Positions 27,275 to 35,760 of a stretch of DNA of 64,000 nt are shown in pieces. The notes below the pieces were generated by a model, which made no database searches, had not been told where the DNA came from, and worked only from the letters and a program-made list of their open reading frames with translations. The stretch's first letter is position 1, and every line of letters starts with the position of its first letter. Position numbers and translations under genes: made by a program. This DNA comes from Erythrobacteraceae bacterium. Its GTDB lineage: Bacteria; Pseudomonadota; Alphaproteobacteria; Sphingomonadales; Sphingomonadaceae. Location: NCBI GenBank assembly GCA_947479055.1, contig CANJYE010000011.1:1-64000 (forward strand). The letters are read 5' to 3'.

Positions 27275-28420
27275 ATGAGCGACGGCGAGGTCTTCCAGAT
27301 CAACACCGAGATCAACGAGCAGGAGATCGCCCGCGCGCGCGAATTCCTGAACGTGCCGCTGCGCATCCAGCAGTACAACCACGAGGCGACCCGCGACACG
27401 ATCCGCCACTATGCCTATGGCGTGGGCGACGACAATCCGCTGTGGTGCGATCCGGCCTATGCGGCGCAAGGCCCGCACGGCGTGATCGTGGCACCGCCGA
27501 CCTTCTACTACACCTTCTTTTCCGCCGGGATCACGCCCTGCTTCGATGGGCTTCAGGCCTTCTTCGGCGGCGGCAGGTTCAAGGTTCACCGGCTGGTCCG
27601 GCGCGGCGAGGAAGTGGTGGCAACCGCCAGGCTGGTCGACATGTACGAGGCCAGCGGCAAGACCGCTGCCAAGATGGTGATCCAGGTCGGCAATGTCGCC
27701 TATCACACCAGGGACGGCGAACTCTTGTGCGAATATGAAAGCCGCGCGATCCGCACACCGCGCAGCAAGGGTTCGGGCGGCCCGACCCACGCCCCGCGCG
27801 AGGCCTATCGCTACAGCGATGCGGAATATGCCGCGATCGAGGCGGAGGTGCTTGCCCAGACCCGGCGCGGCGCGGATGCGCGCTATTGGGAAGATGTCGC
27901 AGTGGGCGAGGAACTGCCCGCCCGCGTCAAAGGCCCGATGAACATGGCCACCTACATGTCGTACTATGCCGGCAACCTCAACGGCGCGGGCTATGTCGCT
28001 TGCGAGATGCAGTGGCGCACCCGCCACAACGCGCAGCACCACCCGGAACTGGTCCCCAACAATCGTGGCCTTGGCTGGCTGATCGAGCAGACCTGGCCGG
28101 GCGTTGCCCATACCGACGACAAGACCGCTCGCGCGGTCGGCATGCCGGGGGCCTATGACAATGGCTGGAACCGGCTTGGCTGGATGAGCCAGGTGGTGAC
28201 CGACTGGTGCGGCGATGACGGGCATCTCGATGAAATCGACGTGCGCGTGCGCAAGCCCAACATCATGGGCGACACCACGTGGTGCAAGGGCAAGGTCACG
28301 GCCAAGCGGGTGGAGGATGGCCAGCACATCGTCGATGTCGAGTTGACCGGCACCAACCAGCTTGGCGATGTCAACACCACCGGCACCGCCAGCGTCATCC
28401 TCCCCTCGCGCGCTGCCTGA
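27275..28420 (+). CDS. Double-hotdog MaoC-like acyl-CoA dehydratase
   Basis: A 381-residue protein made of two hotdog halves. The N-terminal half (FAS1-like dehydratase type) carries YAYGVGDDNPLWCDPAYA and VIVAPPTFYYTFF; the C-terminal half begins near residue 200 with RYWEDVAVGEELP. This layout fits MaoC-type enoyl-CoA hydratases/dehydratases of side-chain or unusual fatty-acid oxidation. The start at 27275 is chosen for the AAGGAGAGG site 9 bases upstream; an ATG at 27242 overlapping the LLM stop would add eleven residues. The CoA-transferase follows after two bases. Confidence 0.88.
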   Translation: MSDGEVFQINTEINEQEIARAREFLNVPLRIQQYNHEATRDTIRHYAYGVGDDNPLWCDPAYAAQGPHGVIVAPPTFYYTFFSAGITPCFDGLQAFFGGGRFKVHRLVRRGEEVVATARLVDMYEASGKTAAKMVIQVGNVAYHTRDGELLCEYESRAIRTPRSKGSGGPTHAPREAYRYSDAEYAAIEAEVLAQTRRGADARYWEDVAVGEELPARVKGPMNMATYMSYYAGNLNGAGYVACEMQWRTRHNAQHHPELVPNNRGLGWLIEQTWPGVAHTDDKTARAVGMPGAYDNGWNRLGWMSQVVTDWCGDDGHLDEIDVRVRKPNIMGDTTWCKGKVTAKRVEDGQHIVDVELTGTNQLGDVNTTGTASVILPSRAA

Positions 28421-28422
28421 CG

Positions 28423-29649
28423 ATGCTGCCGCTGGAAGGCATCCGGGTCCTCGCGCTCGAACAATATTATGCCGGCAATATCGGCAGCCTGATCCTGCGC
28501 CGTTTCGGGGCGGAAGTGATCAAGGTCGAGATGCCCGGCGCGGGCGATGCCATGCGCCACATCGGCCCTCGCGACGAAGGGGCGGACGGGCACAGCCGCA
28601 GCCTGTCCGAACTGCGGGTGATGCTGGGCAAGAAGAGCGTGGCGGTGGACATGGGTACGCCGGAAGGCAAGGCAATCGTCCTTGGCCTCGCGGCGAAGAG
28701 CGATGTCGTGTGGTCGAACATGAAGCCGTCCTCGCTGCGCAAGCTTGGCTTCACCTTCGAGGCGTTCCAGCAGGCCAACCCGGAGATCATCTATACCACC
28801 CTTTCGGGCTTCGGTCATGACGATGTCGTGCCCGACGGGCCGATGGGTGATTGGGTGGCGTTCGACATCATCGCGCAGGGGCTGGCGGGGCTCCAGTTCC
28901 GGGTCGAGACCGAGGGCGAGAGCGACGAGCCGCGTTACAACGGCCTCGCACTGGGCGATCAGGTCACCGCGCTGCAAGCCGTGATCGGCACGGTGATGGC
29001 GCTGTACAAGCGAAAGCGGGATGGCGGGGCACAGCGGGTCGATGTGGCGATGCACGATGCGATGCTGCAACTGAACGAGCTGTCGCTGGCCTTCACCGAC
29101 TGGACCGGCAAGCCGCCCTCGCGCGGGCGCTCCAGCACCAGTTCGCCCTATGGGGCGTTTCGCAGCAAGGATGGCTTCGTCAACATTGCGGTGGGCGGCA
29201 CGCCCGTCTGGCGACGCTTTGCCAGGGCGATGGGGCGGCCCGAACTGGCCGACGATCCCCGCTTCAGGGAAGCGCGCAGCCGGGTGGCCAACAACAGCGA
29301 GCTGGAAGCGATCGTCACTGGCTGGAGCCTGTTGCACACCACCGATGAAGTGGTCGCCATGCTCCATGCCGAAGGCGTGCCCAGCGCGCCGGTCTATACC
29401 CTGCCGCAGGTGCTGGAGAGCCCGCAGGTGCCAGCACGCAACATGCTCTACACCATCGACGATGCCGCGATCGGCCCGCGCCGGGTGCTGGGCAATCCGA
29501 TCAAGCTGGCGGGCGTGCCGGACGAACCTTCGGGCACCGCGCCCGACATTGCCCGCGACACGCGCGCGGTCCTGGCCGAACTGCTGGGCATGGACCAGTC
29601 GCGCATTGAGGAACTGGCCTGCGCCGGGATCGTCGGGCTGCCGGCATGA
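28423..29649 (+). CDS. Class III (CaiB/BaiF) CoA-transferase or acyl-CoA racemase
   Basis: A 408-residue protein of the formyl-CoA transferase/alpha-methylacyl-CoA racemase family. Seen: the opening LEGIRVLALEQYYAGNIGS, FGAEVIKVE, the W-S-N-M-K-P block, and AFDIIAQGLAGLQ, where the Asp matches the catalytic Asp of the family. Transfer of CoA between acids and racemisation at a 2-methyl branch cannot be told apart from sequence alone. A racemase would fit branched side chains of isoprenoid or steroid type. It lies within the tight operon 25435-31990 and overlaps the aldolase start by four bases. Confidence 0.92.
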   Translation: MLPLEGIRVLALEQYYAGNIGSLILRRFGAEVIKVEMPGAGDAMRHIGPRDEGADGHSRSLSELRVMLGKKSVAVDMGTPEGKAIVLGLAAKSDVVWSNMKPSSLRKLGFTFEAFQQANPEIIYTTLSGFGHDDVVPDGPMGDWVAFDIIAQGLAGLQFRVETEGESDEPRYNGLALGDQVTALQAVIGTVMALYKRKRDGGAQRVDVAMHDAMLQLNELSLAFTDWTGKPPSRGRSSTSSPYGAFRSKDGFVNIAVGGTPVWRRFARAMGRPELADDPRFREARSRVANNSELEAIVTGWSLLHTTDEVVAMLHAEGVPSAPVYTLPQVLESPQVPARNMLYTIDDAAIGPRRVLGNPIKLAGVPDEPSGTAPDIARDTRAVLAELLGMDQSRIEELACAGIVGLPA

Positions 29650-30797
29650 GCAAGGCGCGCATCACCGGAGCTTTTGACACCGCCGTGGGCGAACTGCCCG
29701 GCTCGACCTGCATGGGCCTCCATGCCGAGGCCGCCATGGGCGCAGTGGCGGATGCCGGGCTCAGGCTGGCGGACATCGACGGGGTGATCTGCGCCTATTC
29801 CTTCACCGAACCGCATCTGATGCTGGCCTCGGTGTTCTGCGAGCATCTGGGCATCCACCCCGACGTCAATTTCGCGATCCAGGCAGGCGGGGCGACCGCC
29901 GCGATCATGCTGATGCAGGCCGCCGCGCTGGTCGAGAGCGGGCAATGCCGCCATGTCCTGATCGTGGCGGGCGACAATCGCATCACGGGGATGAGCCGGG
30001 ATGGCGCGGTGGCGGCGCTGTCCGAAGTTGGCCACCAGCAGTTCGAGCGGCCCTATGGCATCTCGGTGCCCGCCTCCTACGCGCTGGTCGCGCGCCGCTA
30101 CATGGACGAATACGGTGCGACGCTGGAGCATCTCGCTGCGATTGCGGTGCAGCATCGCGAACACGCCATGCGGCACCCCAAGGCGCAGAAGCGCGGAGAC
30201 CTGACCATTGCCGATGTGATGGCCTCACGCATCATTTCCTCGCCGCTGCGGATCTTCGATTGCTGCCTGATCTCCGATGGCGGCGCGGCGCTGGTGGTAA
30301 GCGCCGCCGATGCCGCCGCCGACACGCGGCAAGCGCGCGTCGATATCCTCGGTTGCGGGCAGGGCCATACGCATGAACATATCAGCCAGGCCCCATCGCT
30401 GACCGACTTCGGCTGCAAGCAATCCAGCGCCATTGCCTTCGGCAGGGCGGGAGTCGCCGCGCGCGATATCGACGTGGCGGAAATCTATGACAGCTTCACC
30501 ATTACCCTGCTGGTGGAACTGGAATCGATCGGATTCTTCGAGCGCGGCGCGGCCGGGCCAGCGGCGCTGGACGGCGCGCTGGGCCTGGGCGGGAGCCTGC
30601 CCTGCAACACCCATGGCGGCTTGCTGTCCTACGGCCATTCCGGCGCGGCGGGGGGCATGTTCCATATCATCGAGGCGGTCCACCAGTTGCGTGGGACTGC
30701 CGATGCGCGGCAGGTGAGTGATGCAAAGCTCGCCTTCATCCATGGCGATGGCGGCATCCTGTCTGCCCATTGCTCCGCCGTGCTGGGGAGGGTCTGA
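29646..30797 (+). CDS. Thiolase-superfamily Ltp2-like protein, probable aldolase
   Basis: A 383-residue thiolase-fold protein, second of its kind in the window. As in 4019-5200, the usual nucleophilic Cys is missing (segment QAGGATAAIMLMQ). The motifs VAEIYDSFTIT and NTHGGLLSYGHSGAAGG are kept. It overlaps the CoA-transferase by ATGA, and the DUF35 gene starts on its last base. By analogy to Ltp2-ChsH2 of actinobacteria it should carry out retro-aldol cleavage of a hydrated acyl-CoA; this is inference from the family and the gene order. Confidence 0.9.
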   Translation: MSKARITGAFDTAVGELPGSTCMGLHAEAAMGAVADAGLRLADIDGVICAYSFTEPHLMLASVFCEHLGIHPDVNFAIQAGGATAAIMLMQAAALVESGQCRHVLIVAGDNRITGMSRDGAVAALSEVGHQQFERPYGISVPASYALVARRYMDEYGATLEHLAAIAVQHREHAMRHPKAQKRGDLTIADVMASRIISSPLRIFDCCLISDGGAALVVSAADAAADTRQARVDILGCGQGHTHEHISQAPSLTDFGCKQSSAIAFGRAGVAARDIDVAEIYDSFTITLLVELESIGFFERGAAGPAALDGALGLGGSLPCNTHGGLLSYGHSGAAGGMFHIIEAVHQLRGTADARQVSDAKLAFIHGDGGILSAHCSAVLGRV

Positions 30798-31192
30798 TGG
30801 GCATTCCGCTGCCAAAGACCAATGCCGATACGCAGCCCTATTGGGATGCGGCTGCCGAGGGTCGGTTGATCTATCAGCACTGCCTTACCTGCAACAAGTC
30901 GCAGTTCTATCCGCGCAGCCTGTGCGCCACCTGCCATGGCGGCGCGCTGGAATGGCGGGAATCCCAAGGGCAGGGCACTGTCGCGACTTTCACCGAAGTG
31001 CTGCGCGCGCCAACCGCCGCGTTCAAGGAACTGGCCCCCTATGTCATCGCGCTCATTGATCTGGACGAGGGTTTCCGGATGATGGTCAACATCGTCGAAG
31101 GCGACATGGAAAGGCTCGCCATCGGCGCGCGCACCCGCACGGTTTTCCGGGAAGTGGACGGCATCACCCTGCCGCAGGGAGCGCTGGCATGA
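30797..31192 (+). CDS. DUF35 OB-fold/zinc-ribbon protein
   Basis: A 131-residue protein with the zinc-ribbon cysteines in HCLTCNKSQFYPRSLCATC (CxxC...CxxC, about residues 27-45) and a C-terminal OB-fold part (GTVATFTEVLRAP onward). It shares the QPYWDAAAEGRL opening with the DUF35 protein at 3570-4022. It starts on the last base of the aldolase stop (TGATG) and overlaps the next hotdog gene by four bases. In mycobacteria this domain is fused to a MaoC hotdog as ChsH2; here the two parts are separate genes. Confidence 0.9.
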   Translation: MGIPLPKTNADTQPYWDAAAEGRLIYQHCLTCNKSQFYPRSLCATCHGGALEWRESQGQGTVATFTEVLRAPTAAFKELAPYVIALIDLDEGFRMMVNIVEGDMERLAIGARTRTVFREVDGITLPQGALA

Positions 31193-31587
31193 CGGACAAG
31201 GTGATGCTCTTTGCGGACTTCGTTCCGGGCGTCCTGCTCGCTGAAGTCGATGACCACATCAGCGCTGAACAGCTTGCCGAATGGGCCCAGCTTTACCCGT
31301 GGGACAAGGCCAGCGAAGGCTTCGTCCCCACAAGCCTTGCCACCGTTCTTCTCATGCGTAGCTATCACAAGGCGATCCCGCATCGCCCGCCGGGCAATAT
31401 CCATGCCGGACAAAAGATGCAGTTCCTGTCCTCGATCCGGCCCGGCGAAACCGTGACGACTATCGTTGTCTGCCAGGCGGCGGAGCGCAAGGGTGAACGT
31501 CGCAAGCTTGAGCTTGGCGTCGTCGGCCGGGGCGAGGACGGGCGCACGGTTTACACAGGTCTCATCACACTGTTCTGGGCTGCATGA
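31189..31587 (+). CDS. Single-hotdog MaoC/FAS1-like dehydratase subunit
   Basis: A 132-residue protein with a hotdog-like pattern: an N-terminal strand (MLFADFVPGVLL), the central helix region PTSLATVLLMRSYHKAIPHR, then GNIHAGQKMQFLSSIRPGETV and the final strands. It lacks the D-x-x-x-x-H hydratase motif of catalytic MaoC proteins, so it is probably the non-catalytic half of a heteromeric hydratase with the next gene. It overlaps the DUF35 gene by ATGA and ends one base before the MaoC start. Family assignment is by pattern and is less certain than for its neighbours. Confidence 0.75.
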   Translation: MTDKVMLFADFVPGVLLAEVDDHISAEQLAEWAQLYPWDKASEGFVPTSLATVLLMRSYHKAIPHRPPGNIHAGQKMQFLSSIRPGETVTTIVVCQAAERKGERRKLELGVVGRGEDGRTVYTGLITLFWAA

Positions 31588-31588
31588 C

Positions 31589-31990
31589 ATGAACGCGAAA
31601 ACGCTCGAACCCGTCAGCCTTGCGGTCGATGAGGCCGCCATCCAGCGATACGCCCGGATCACTGGCGACTATAACCCGATCCATGTCGACCCCGCCTTCG
31701 CCGCGAACACCGAAATGGGTGGAGTGATCGCTCATGGCACGATGTCGCTCAACCTCATCTGGCAGGCGCTGGAAAAGACGCTGGGCAGCGCGGTTCTGCC
31801 TTCGGTCGAACTCGAAATCCGCTTCCGCCGGCCGGTCAGGCCGGGCGATGTGATCGAAGGCGGCGGCGTGCTGGATGCGGATGGCACCAGCTACAGCGTG
31901 TGGGCGCGCAACCAGCGGGGGGAGAACGTGATCGAAGGAACAGCCCGGCTGGATGGAACGGCGAAACCCGTTCCGCTCAGCCCAGGTTGA
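31589..31990 (+). CDS. MaoC-type (R)-specific enoyl-CoA hydratase subunit
   Basis: A 133-residue single-hotdog hydratase. The catalytic segment is clear: YARITGDYNPIHVDPAFA (about residues 22-39; Asp and His of the hydratase motif) followed by GVIAHGTMSLNLIWQ. It is the last gene of the operon and follows its likely partner by one base. It corresponds in size and place to ChsH1 of the actinobacterial igr operon. Its 3' end overlaps the end of the convergent aldehyde dehydrogenase gene by 14 bases. Confidence 0.9.
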   Translation: MNAKTLEPVSLAVDEAAIQRYARITGDYNPIHVDPAFAANTEMGGVIAHGTMSLNLIWQALEKTLGSAVLPSVELEIRFRRPVRPGDVIEGGGVLDADGTSYSVWARNQRGENVIEGTARLDGTAKPVPLSPG

Positions 31991-33473
31991 TCCAGACGGA
32001 CTTGGTCTCAAGGTACTGATAGAGATGTTCGATCCCGCTTTCCCGCCCGATCCCGCTGGACTTGAACCCGCCGAACGGCATGGCCGGGTCGGTCGACTGG
32101 TAGCAGTTGATCCAGACCGATCCGGCGCGCAGGCCCTTGGCCATCTTGTGCGCGGTGGACAGATTGGTGGTCCACACCCCGCTGCCGAGGCCGTATTCGG
32201 TGTCGTTGGCGCGGCGCATCACATCGTCGATATCGCTGAACGGCAGGGCGGAAATGACCGGGCCGAAGATCTCCTCGCGGGCGATCGCCATCTCGTCGCG
32301 CACGCCCTTGAACACGGTCGGGGCAACGAAGAAGCCCTTGTCGTAATCGCCCCCGGTCAGCCGGGCGCCGCCGGAGAGGGCAATCGCGCCCTCGCTCGGC
32401 CCGCTGGCGAGATAGCGCTGCACCGTCTCCAGCTGGCGGGCGGACACCACCGGGCCGATTTGCGTTTCGGGCAGCGCGCTGTCGCCCACTTTCAGCGCCT
32501 TGCCAAAAGCGGCGACCCGTTCGACGAATTCGTCATAGACCGGTGCTTCCACGAACAGCCTTGTGCCGGCCGAGCAGATCTGGCCGGAATTGGCGAACAC
32601 CGCCATCGCCGCCCCGGGGACGGCGGCATCGAGATCGGCATCGGCAAAGACGATGTTGGGAGACTTCCCGCCCAGTTCCAGGCTCAGCCGCTTGAAATTG
32701 CCCGCGCTCGCCTCGATCAACCGGCGGCCGGTGCCGGTCGATCCGGTGAAGGCGACTTTGTCCACCCCCGGATGCGCGGCCAGCGCCGCCCCGGCCTGGT
32801 GGCCATAGCCGGTGACGATATTGACCACGCCAGCGGGCAGGCCCGCTTCCATCAGCAATTCGCCCAGCCGCAGCGCTGTCAGCGGCGCTTCCTCGGACGG
32901 CTTGAGCACCACGGTGCAGCCGGTGGCCAGCGCCGGGGCGATCTTCCAGACGCAAGCGACCAGCGGCCCGTTCCACGGAATGATCGCGCCGACCACGCCG
33001 ATCGGGTCCTTCAGCGTGAAGGAGGCGAAATTGCCGGGCATGGAGTTCTCGACCGTCTCGCCATGCAGCGCAGTGGCCATTCCGGCGTAGAAGCGCAGCA
33101 TCCCGATCACCCGCTGGCGGCGCATCCGGGTGACGCTGATCGGTGCGCCCATGTCGAGCGTGTCGAGCCAGCACAGTTCCTCGAAGTTGGCGTCGATCAG
33201 ATCGGCCCATTTGAGCAGGATTTCCTGCCGCTGGAACGGCTTGAAGCGCGCCCATTCGCCTTCGAAAGCGGCGCGCGCGGCGGCAACGGCGCGGTTCACA
33301 TCTTCCGCGTCACCGGCGGCAAAATTGGCCAGCAGTTCACCGGTGGAGGGGTTGAGCGTGGCAATGGTCGCGCCTCTTGCGGCGCTGACCCACTGGCCGC
33401 CGATCAGCAGCTTCCTGTCCTGCCCGTCGAGGAAGCGGTGTCCCCGGCGGCTGTCGGGCGTGGCGTCGTTCAT
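31977..33473 (-). CDS. Aldehyde dehydrogenase (NAD(P)-dependent)
   Basis: A 498-residue enzyme oxidising an aldehyde to the acid. Seen: the cofactor motif AFTGSTGTGRRL, the catalytic Glu in LELGGKSPN (about residue 265), and the nucleophilic Cys in NSGQICSAG (about 299). Length is normal. It is convergent with the MaoC operon and divergent from the Baeyer-Villiger monooxygenase gene. It could act on the aldehyde left by alcohol oxidation (GMC enzymes) or by aldol cleavage. Confidence 0.95.
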   Translation of the reverse strand: MNDATPDSRRGHRFLDGQDRKLLIGGQWVSAARGATIATLNPSTGELLANFAAGDAEDVNRAVAAARAAFEGEWARFKPFQRQEILLKWADLIDANFEELCWLDTLDMGAPISVTRMRRQRVIGMLRFYAGMATALHGETVENSMPGNFASFTLKDPIGVVGAIIPWNGPLVACVWKIAPALATGCTVVLKPSEEAPLTALRLGELLMEAGLPAGVVNIVTGYGHQAGAALAAHPGVDKVAFTGSTGTGRRLIEASAGNFKRLSLELGGKSPNIVFADADLDAAVPGAAMAVFANSGQICSAGTRLFVEAPVYDEFVERVAAFGKALKVGDSALPETQIGPVVSARQLETVQRYLASGPSEGAIALSGGARLTGGDYDKGFFVAPTVFKGVRDEMAIAREEIFGPVISALPFSDIDDVMRRANDTEYGLGSGVWTTNLSTAHKMAKGLRAGSVWINCYQSTDPAMPFGGFKSSGIGRESGIEHLYQYLETKSVWINLG

Positions 33474-33542
33474 GATGTCCTCTTTCGCTTCAAACTTCCT
33501 GCCCCGTTCCTAGGGGCGCAGCCGATGCAATTCAACGCCCGG

Positions 33543-33616
33543 CGATGTGTCCGTGATGGCACTGGCCCACGCCGGGATTTCGGATACACCAATCGAGGGC
33601 CAGCCGGGACACATCG
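33543..33616. repeat. Long inverted repeat between the aldehyde dehydrogenase and BVMO genes
   Basis: CGATGTGTCC (33543-33552) and its exact complement GGACACATCG (33607-33616) enclose a second pair, CTGGCCC (33562-33568) and GGGCCAG (33597-33603). The whole could form one long interrupted hairpin of about 74 bases in the divergent gap. It may be a palindromic repeat unit or a regulatory site for either gene. No second copy was noticed in the window. Confidence 0.55.
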
Positions 33617-33661
33617 GCGCCTTGCAGAGCGAAGCTTGGCAACAAGCCTGAAAGGAACTTC

Positions 33662-35458
33662 ATGACCGACGTGCCCCGGACGAGCGAGGAACTGCACCTG
33701 CTCAAGCAGAAATATCTGGAGGAGCGCGACAAGCGGCTGCGCCCCGAAGGGCTGGGCCAGTATCGCGAGGTTGACCTGGCCGGGGCCGAATATGGTGACG
33801 ATCCCTATGCCCCGCCGATCGAGCGCGCGGCGATCGAGCGCGAGGTCGATGTGCTGATGATCGGTGGCGGCCATGCGGGGCTGCTGGTGGCCGATGCGCT
33901 GATCAAGGGCAGAGTCGATGATTTCCTGATCGTGGAGAAGGCCGGCGGCTTTGGCGGGACATGGTACTGGAACCGCTACCCGGACTGCCGCTGCGATATC
34001 GAAGCCTATATCTACATGCCGCTGGTCGATGAAGACGGCGTCATGCCCAGCCAGAAATATGTCCGCTCCTCCGAAATCCGCGCCAATGCCGCGCGGATCG
34101 GGGCAAAGCTGGGGCTGGGCGACAAGACCCTGTTCCAGACCGGCGTGTCCTCCGCCCGCTGGGACGAGGCGGCGATGCGCTGGGTGATCGGCACCGACCG
34201 GGGCGACACCATCCGCGCCCGCTTCGTCTGCCTTGGCAGCGGGCCGATGAGCCGACCCAAACTGCCCGACATTGCGGGGATCGAGCGCTTCAAGGGCCGC
34301 ACCTTCCACACCTCGCGCTGGGATTATAGCTATACCGGCGGGGATGAGACCGGGAACCTGACCGGCTTGGCCGACAAGCGGGTGGCGCTGATCGGGACTG
34401 GGGCATCGGGGGTGCAGGTGATCCCCCGGCTGGCCGAATCGGCCGGCCATTTCTACGTCGTCCAGCGCACCCCGGCGGCGGTTGATGATCGCTACAACCA
34501 GGTGACGCAGGTTGATTGGTGGAACAGCCTGAAGCCCGGCTGGTGGGAAGAACGCGCCGCCAATTTCGCCGGGATTTCGGTAGGCGAAGCGCCAGGCTTC
34601 GATCTGGTTGCGGACAACTGGACCGCGCTGTTCGCCAAATTCAACTCCGCTGCGGCAGCCGCTGCCGCCGCAGGCGTGCGCAAGGAAGTGCTGTCTTCCT
34701 CCGAAGCGGTCGACTTCGCGATCATGAATGCCATCCGCAACAAGATCGACGAGCGGGTGCAGGACAGGGCGACAGCCGAGGCGCTCAAGCCGTGGTACAA
34801 TTATTTCTGCAAGCGGCCGCTGTTTCTCGATGGCTATTACGAGACTTTCAACCGCCCCAATGTGAAGCTGGTCGACACGCAGGGGCGCGGGCTGGACGCG
34901 GTGACCGAAAACGCCATCGTGTTCGACGGCAAGGAGCATGAGGTCGATTGCATCATCTATGCCTCCGGCTTCGAAGTGGCGGTGCCGCTGGACCGCGCGG
35001 GCGGGTTCGAGCTGTTCGGCCGCGACGGGGTCAGGCTGAGCGAGCACTGGCAGGACGGGATGGTCACGCTCCACGGGCTGTTCACCGATGGCTTTCCCAA
35101 CCTGTGCATGATCGGCGGGGTGCGGCAGGCCTCGTTCAGCTGGAACGTCTCCTACATCCTCAAGCGGCAGGCGGAGCATTTCACCCGGGTGGTGAAGCAT
35201 TGCCTTGGCTCGGGCAGCCGGGGCTTTACCGTCCGCCAGCAGGCCGAACAGGAATGGCTGGCCGAACTGGATCGCGCGTCAGCAGTGGACATCATGTTCC
35301 TGTCCGAATGCACCCCCGGCTATCTCAACAACGAAGGCAGCGATGTGGCGGGGGGCCTCGCCTCTCAGGGCTATGGCCGGGGCGTGCTGGCCTATGCACG
35401 CCAGCTGGAGGAGTGGCGGGAGAAGGCGATGGGCAGCGATCTGGAACTGCTGGGCTGA
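33662..35458 (+). CDS. Flavoprotein Baeyer-Villiger monooxygenase (type I)
   Basis: A 598-residue NADPH/FAD monooxygenase. Seen: the FAD motif [13 protein letters not shown] near residue 62, the second nucleotide-binding motif [12 protein letters not shown] near 242-253, and between them the Baeyer-Villiger fingerprint [13 protein letters not shown] (F-x-G-x3-H-x3-W-D). AAAGGA precedes the ATG. Length and N-terminal extension fit the cyclopentadecanone/phenylacetone/steroid monooxygenase type. It should insert oxygen next to a ketone, giving a lactone or ester. It is monocistronic, divergent from the aldehyde dehydrogenase. Confidence 0.95.
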   Translation: MTDVPRTSEELHLLKQKYLEERDKRLRPEGLGQYREVDLAGAEYGDDPYAPPIERAAIEREVDVLMIGGGHAGLLVADALIKGRVDDFLIVEKAGGFGGTWYWNRYPDCRCDIEAYIYMPLVDEDGVMPSQKYVRSSEIRANAARIGAKLGLGDKTLFQTGVSSARWDEAAMRWVIGTDRGDTIRARFVCLGSGPMSRPKLPDIAGIERFKGRTFHTSRWDYSYTGGDETGNLTGLADKRVALIGTGASGVQVIPRLAESAGHFYVVQRTPAAVDDRYNQVTQVDWWNSLKPGWWEERAANFAGISVGEAPGFDLVADNWTALFAKFNSAAAAAAAAGVRKEVLSSSEAVDFAIMNAIRNKIDERVQDRATAEALKPWYNYFCKRPLFLDGYYETFNRPNVKLVDTQGRGLDAVTENAIVFDGKEHEVDCIIYASGFEVAVPLDRAGGFELFGRDGVRLSEHWQDGMVTLHGLFTDGFPNLCMIGGVRQASFSWNVSYILKRQAEHFTRVVKHCLGSGSRGFTVRQQAEQEWLAELDRASAVDIMFLSECTPGYLNNEGSDVAGGLASQGYGRGVLAYARQLEEWREKAMGSDLELLG

Positions 35459-35552
35459 GTGGAGCTGGCGAGGGGCGTTCTGCCATCGTGGCGCTGCGCT
35501 CCCCTCCCCATTGGGGCCGGGCTATCGCATGTTCCCGGTTTTTCCCGCATTC

Positions 35553-35689
35553 GTCGCCCTGAACTAGTTTCAGGATCCATCTTGCGGCAAGCCCGGAGCC
35601 AGCCGAATTGCTGCAATCGTGAGGATTTCGCCCGAAATCCACGCTCCGGGTGCGCGGAGATATGGATCCTGAAACTAGTTCAGGATGAC
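35553..35689. repeat. REP-like palindromic element, copy 1
   Basis: A 137-base element in the 302-base gap after the BVMO gene. The ends are inverted repeats (CCTGAACTAGTTTCAGGATC and its near complement ending at 35689), and inside lies a second pair, CCCGGAGC and GCTCCGGG. It is closely similar to 36591-36730. Such short palindromes are common between genes in sphingomonads. The rest of the gap (35459-35552, 35690-35760) shows nothing else. Confidence 0.8.
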
Positions 35690-35760
35690 GAAAATGAAAG
35701 TTCGGGTGAATATGCGATAGACCTCCCCGCCGGGGGAAGGCACGCGGGCCGGATTATCGT

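Noticed and set aside
815-33473. GMC dehydrogenases, aldehyde dehydrogenase and ligases considered as a polyethylene-glycol (peg) operon
   Set aside because: The genes are scattered in different operons and the TonB receptor and AraC-type regulator of the peg cluster are absent; aldolase and ring-dehydrogenase genes do not belong to that pathway.
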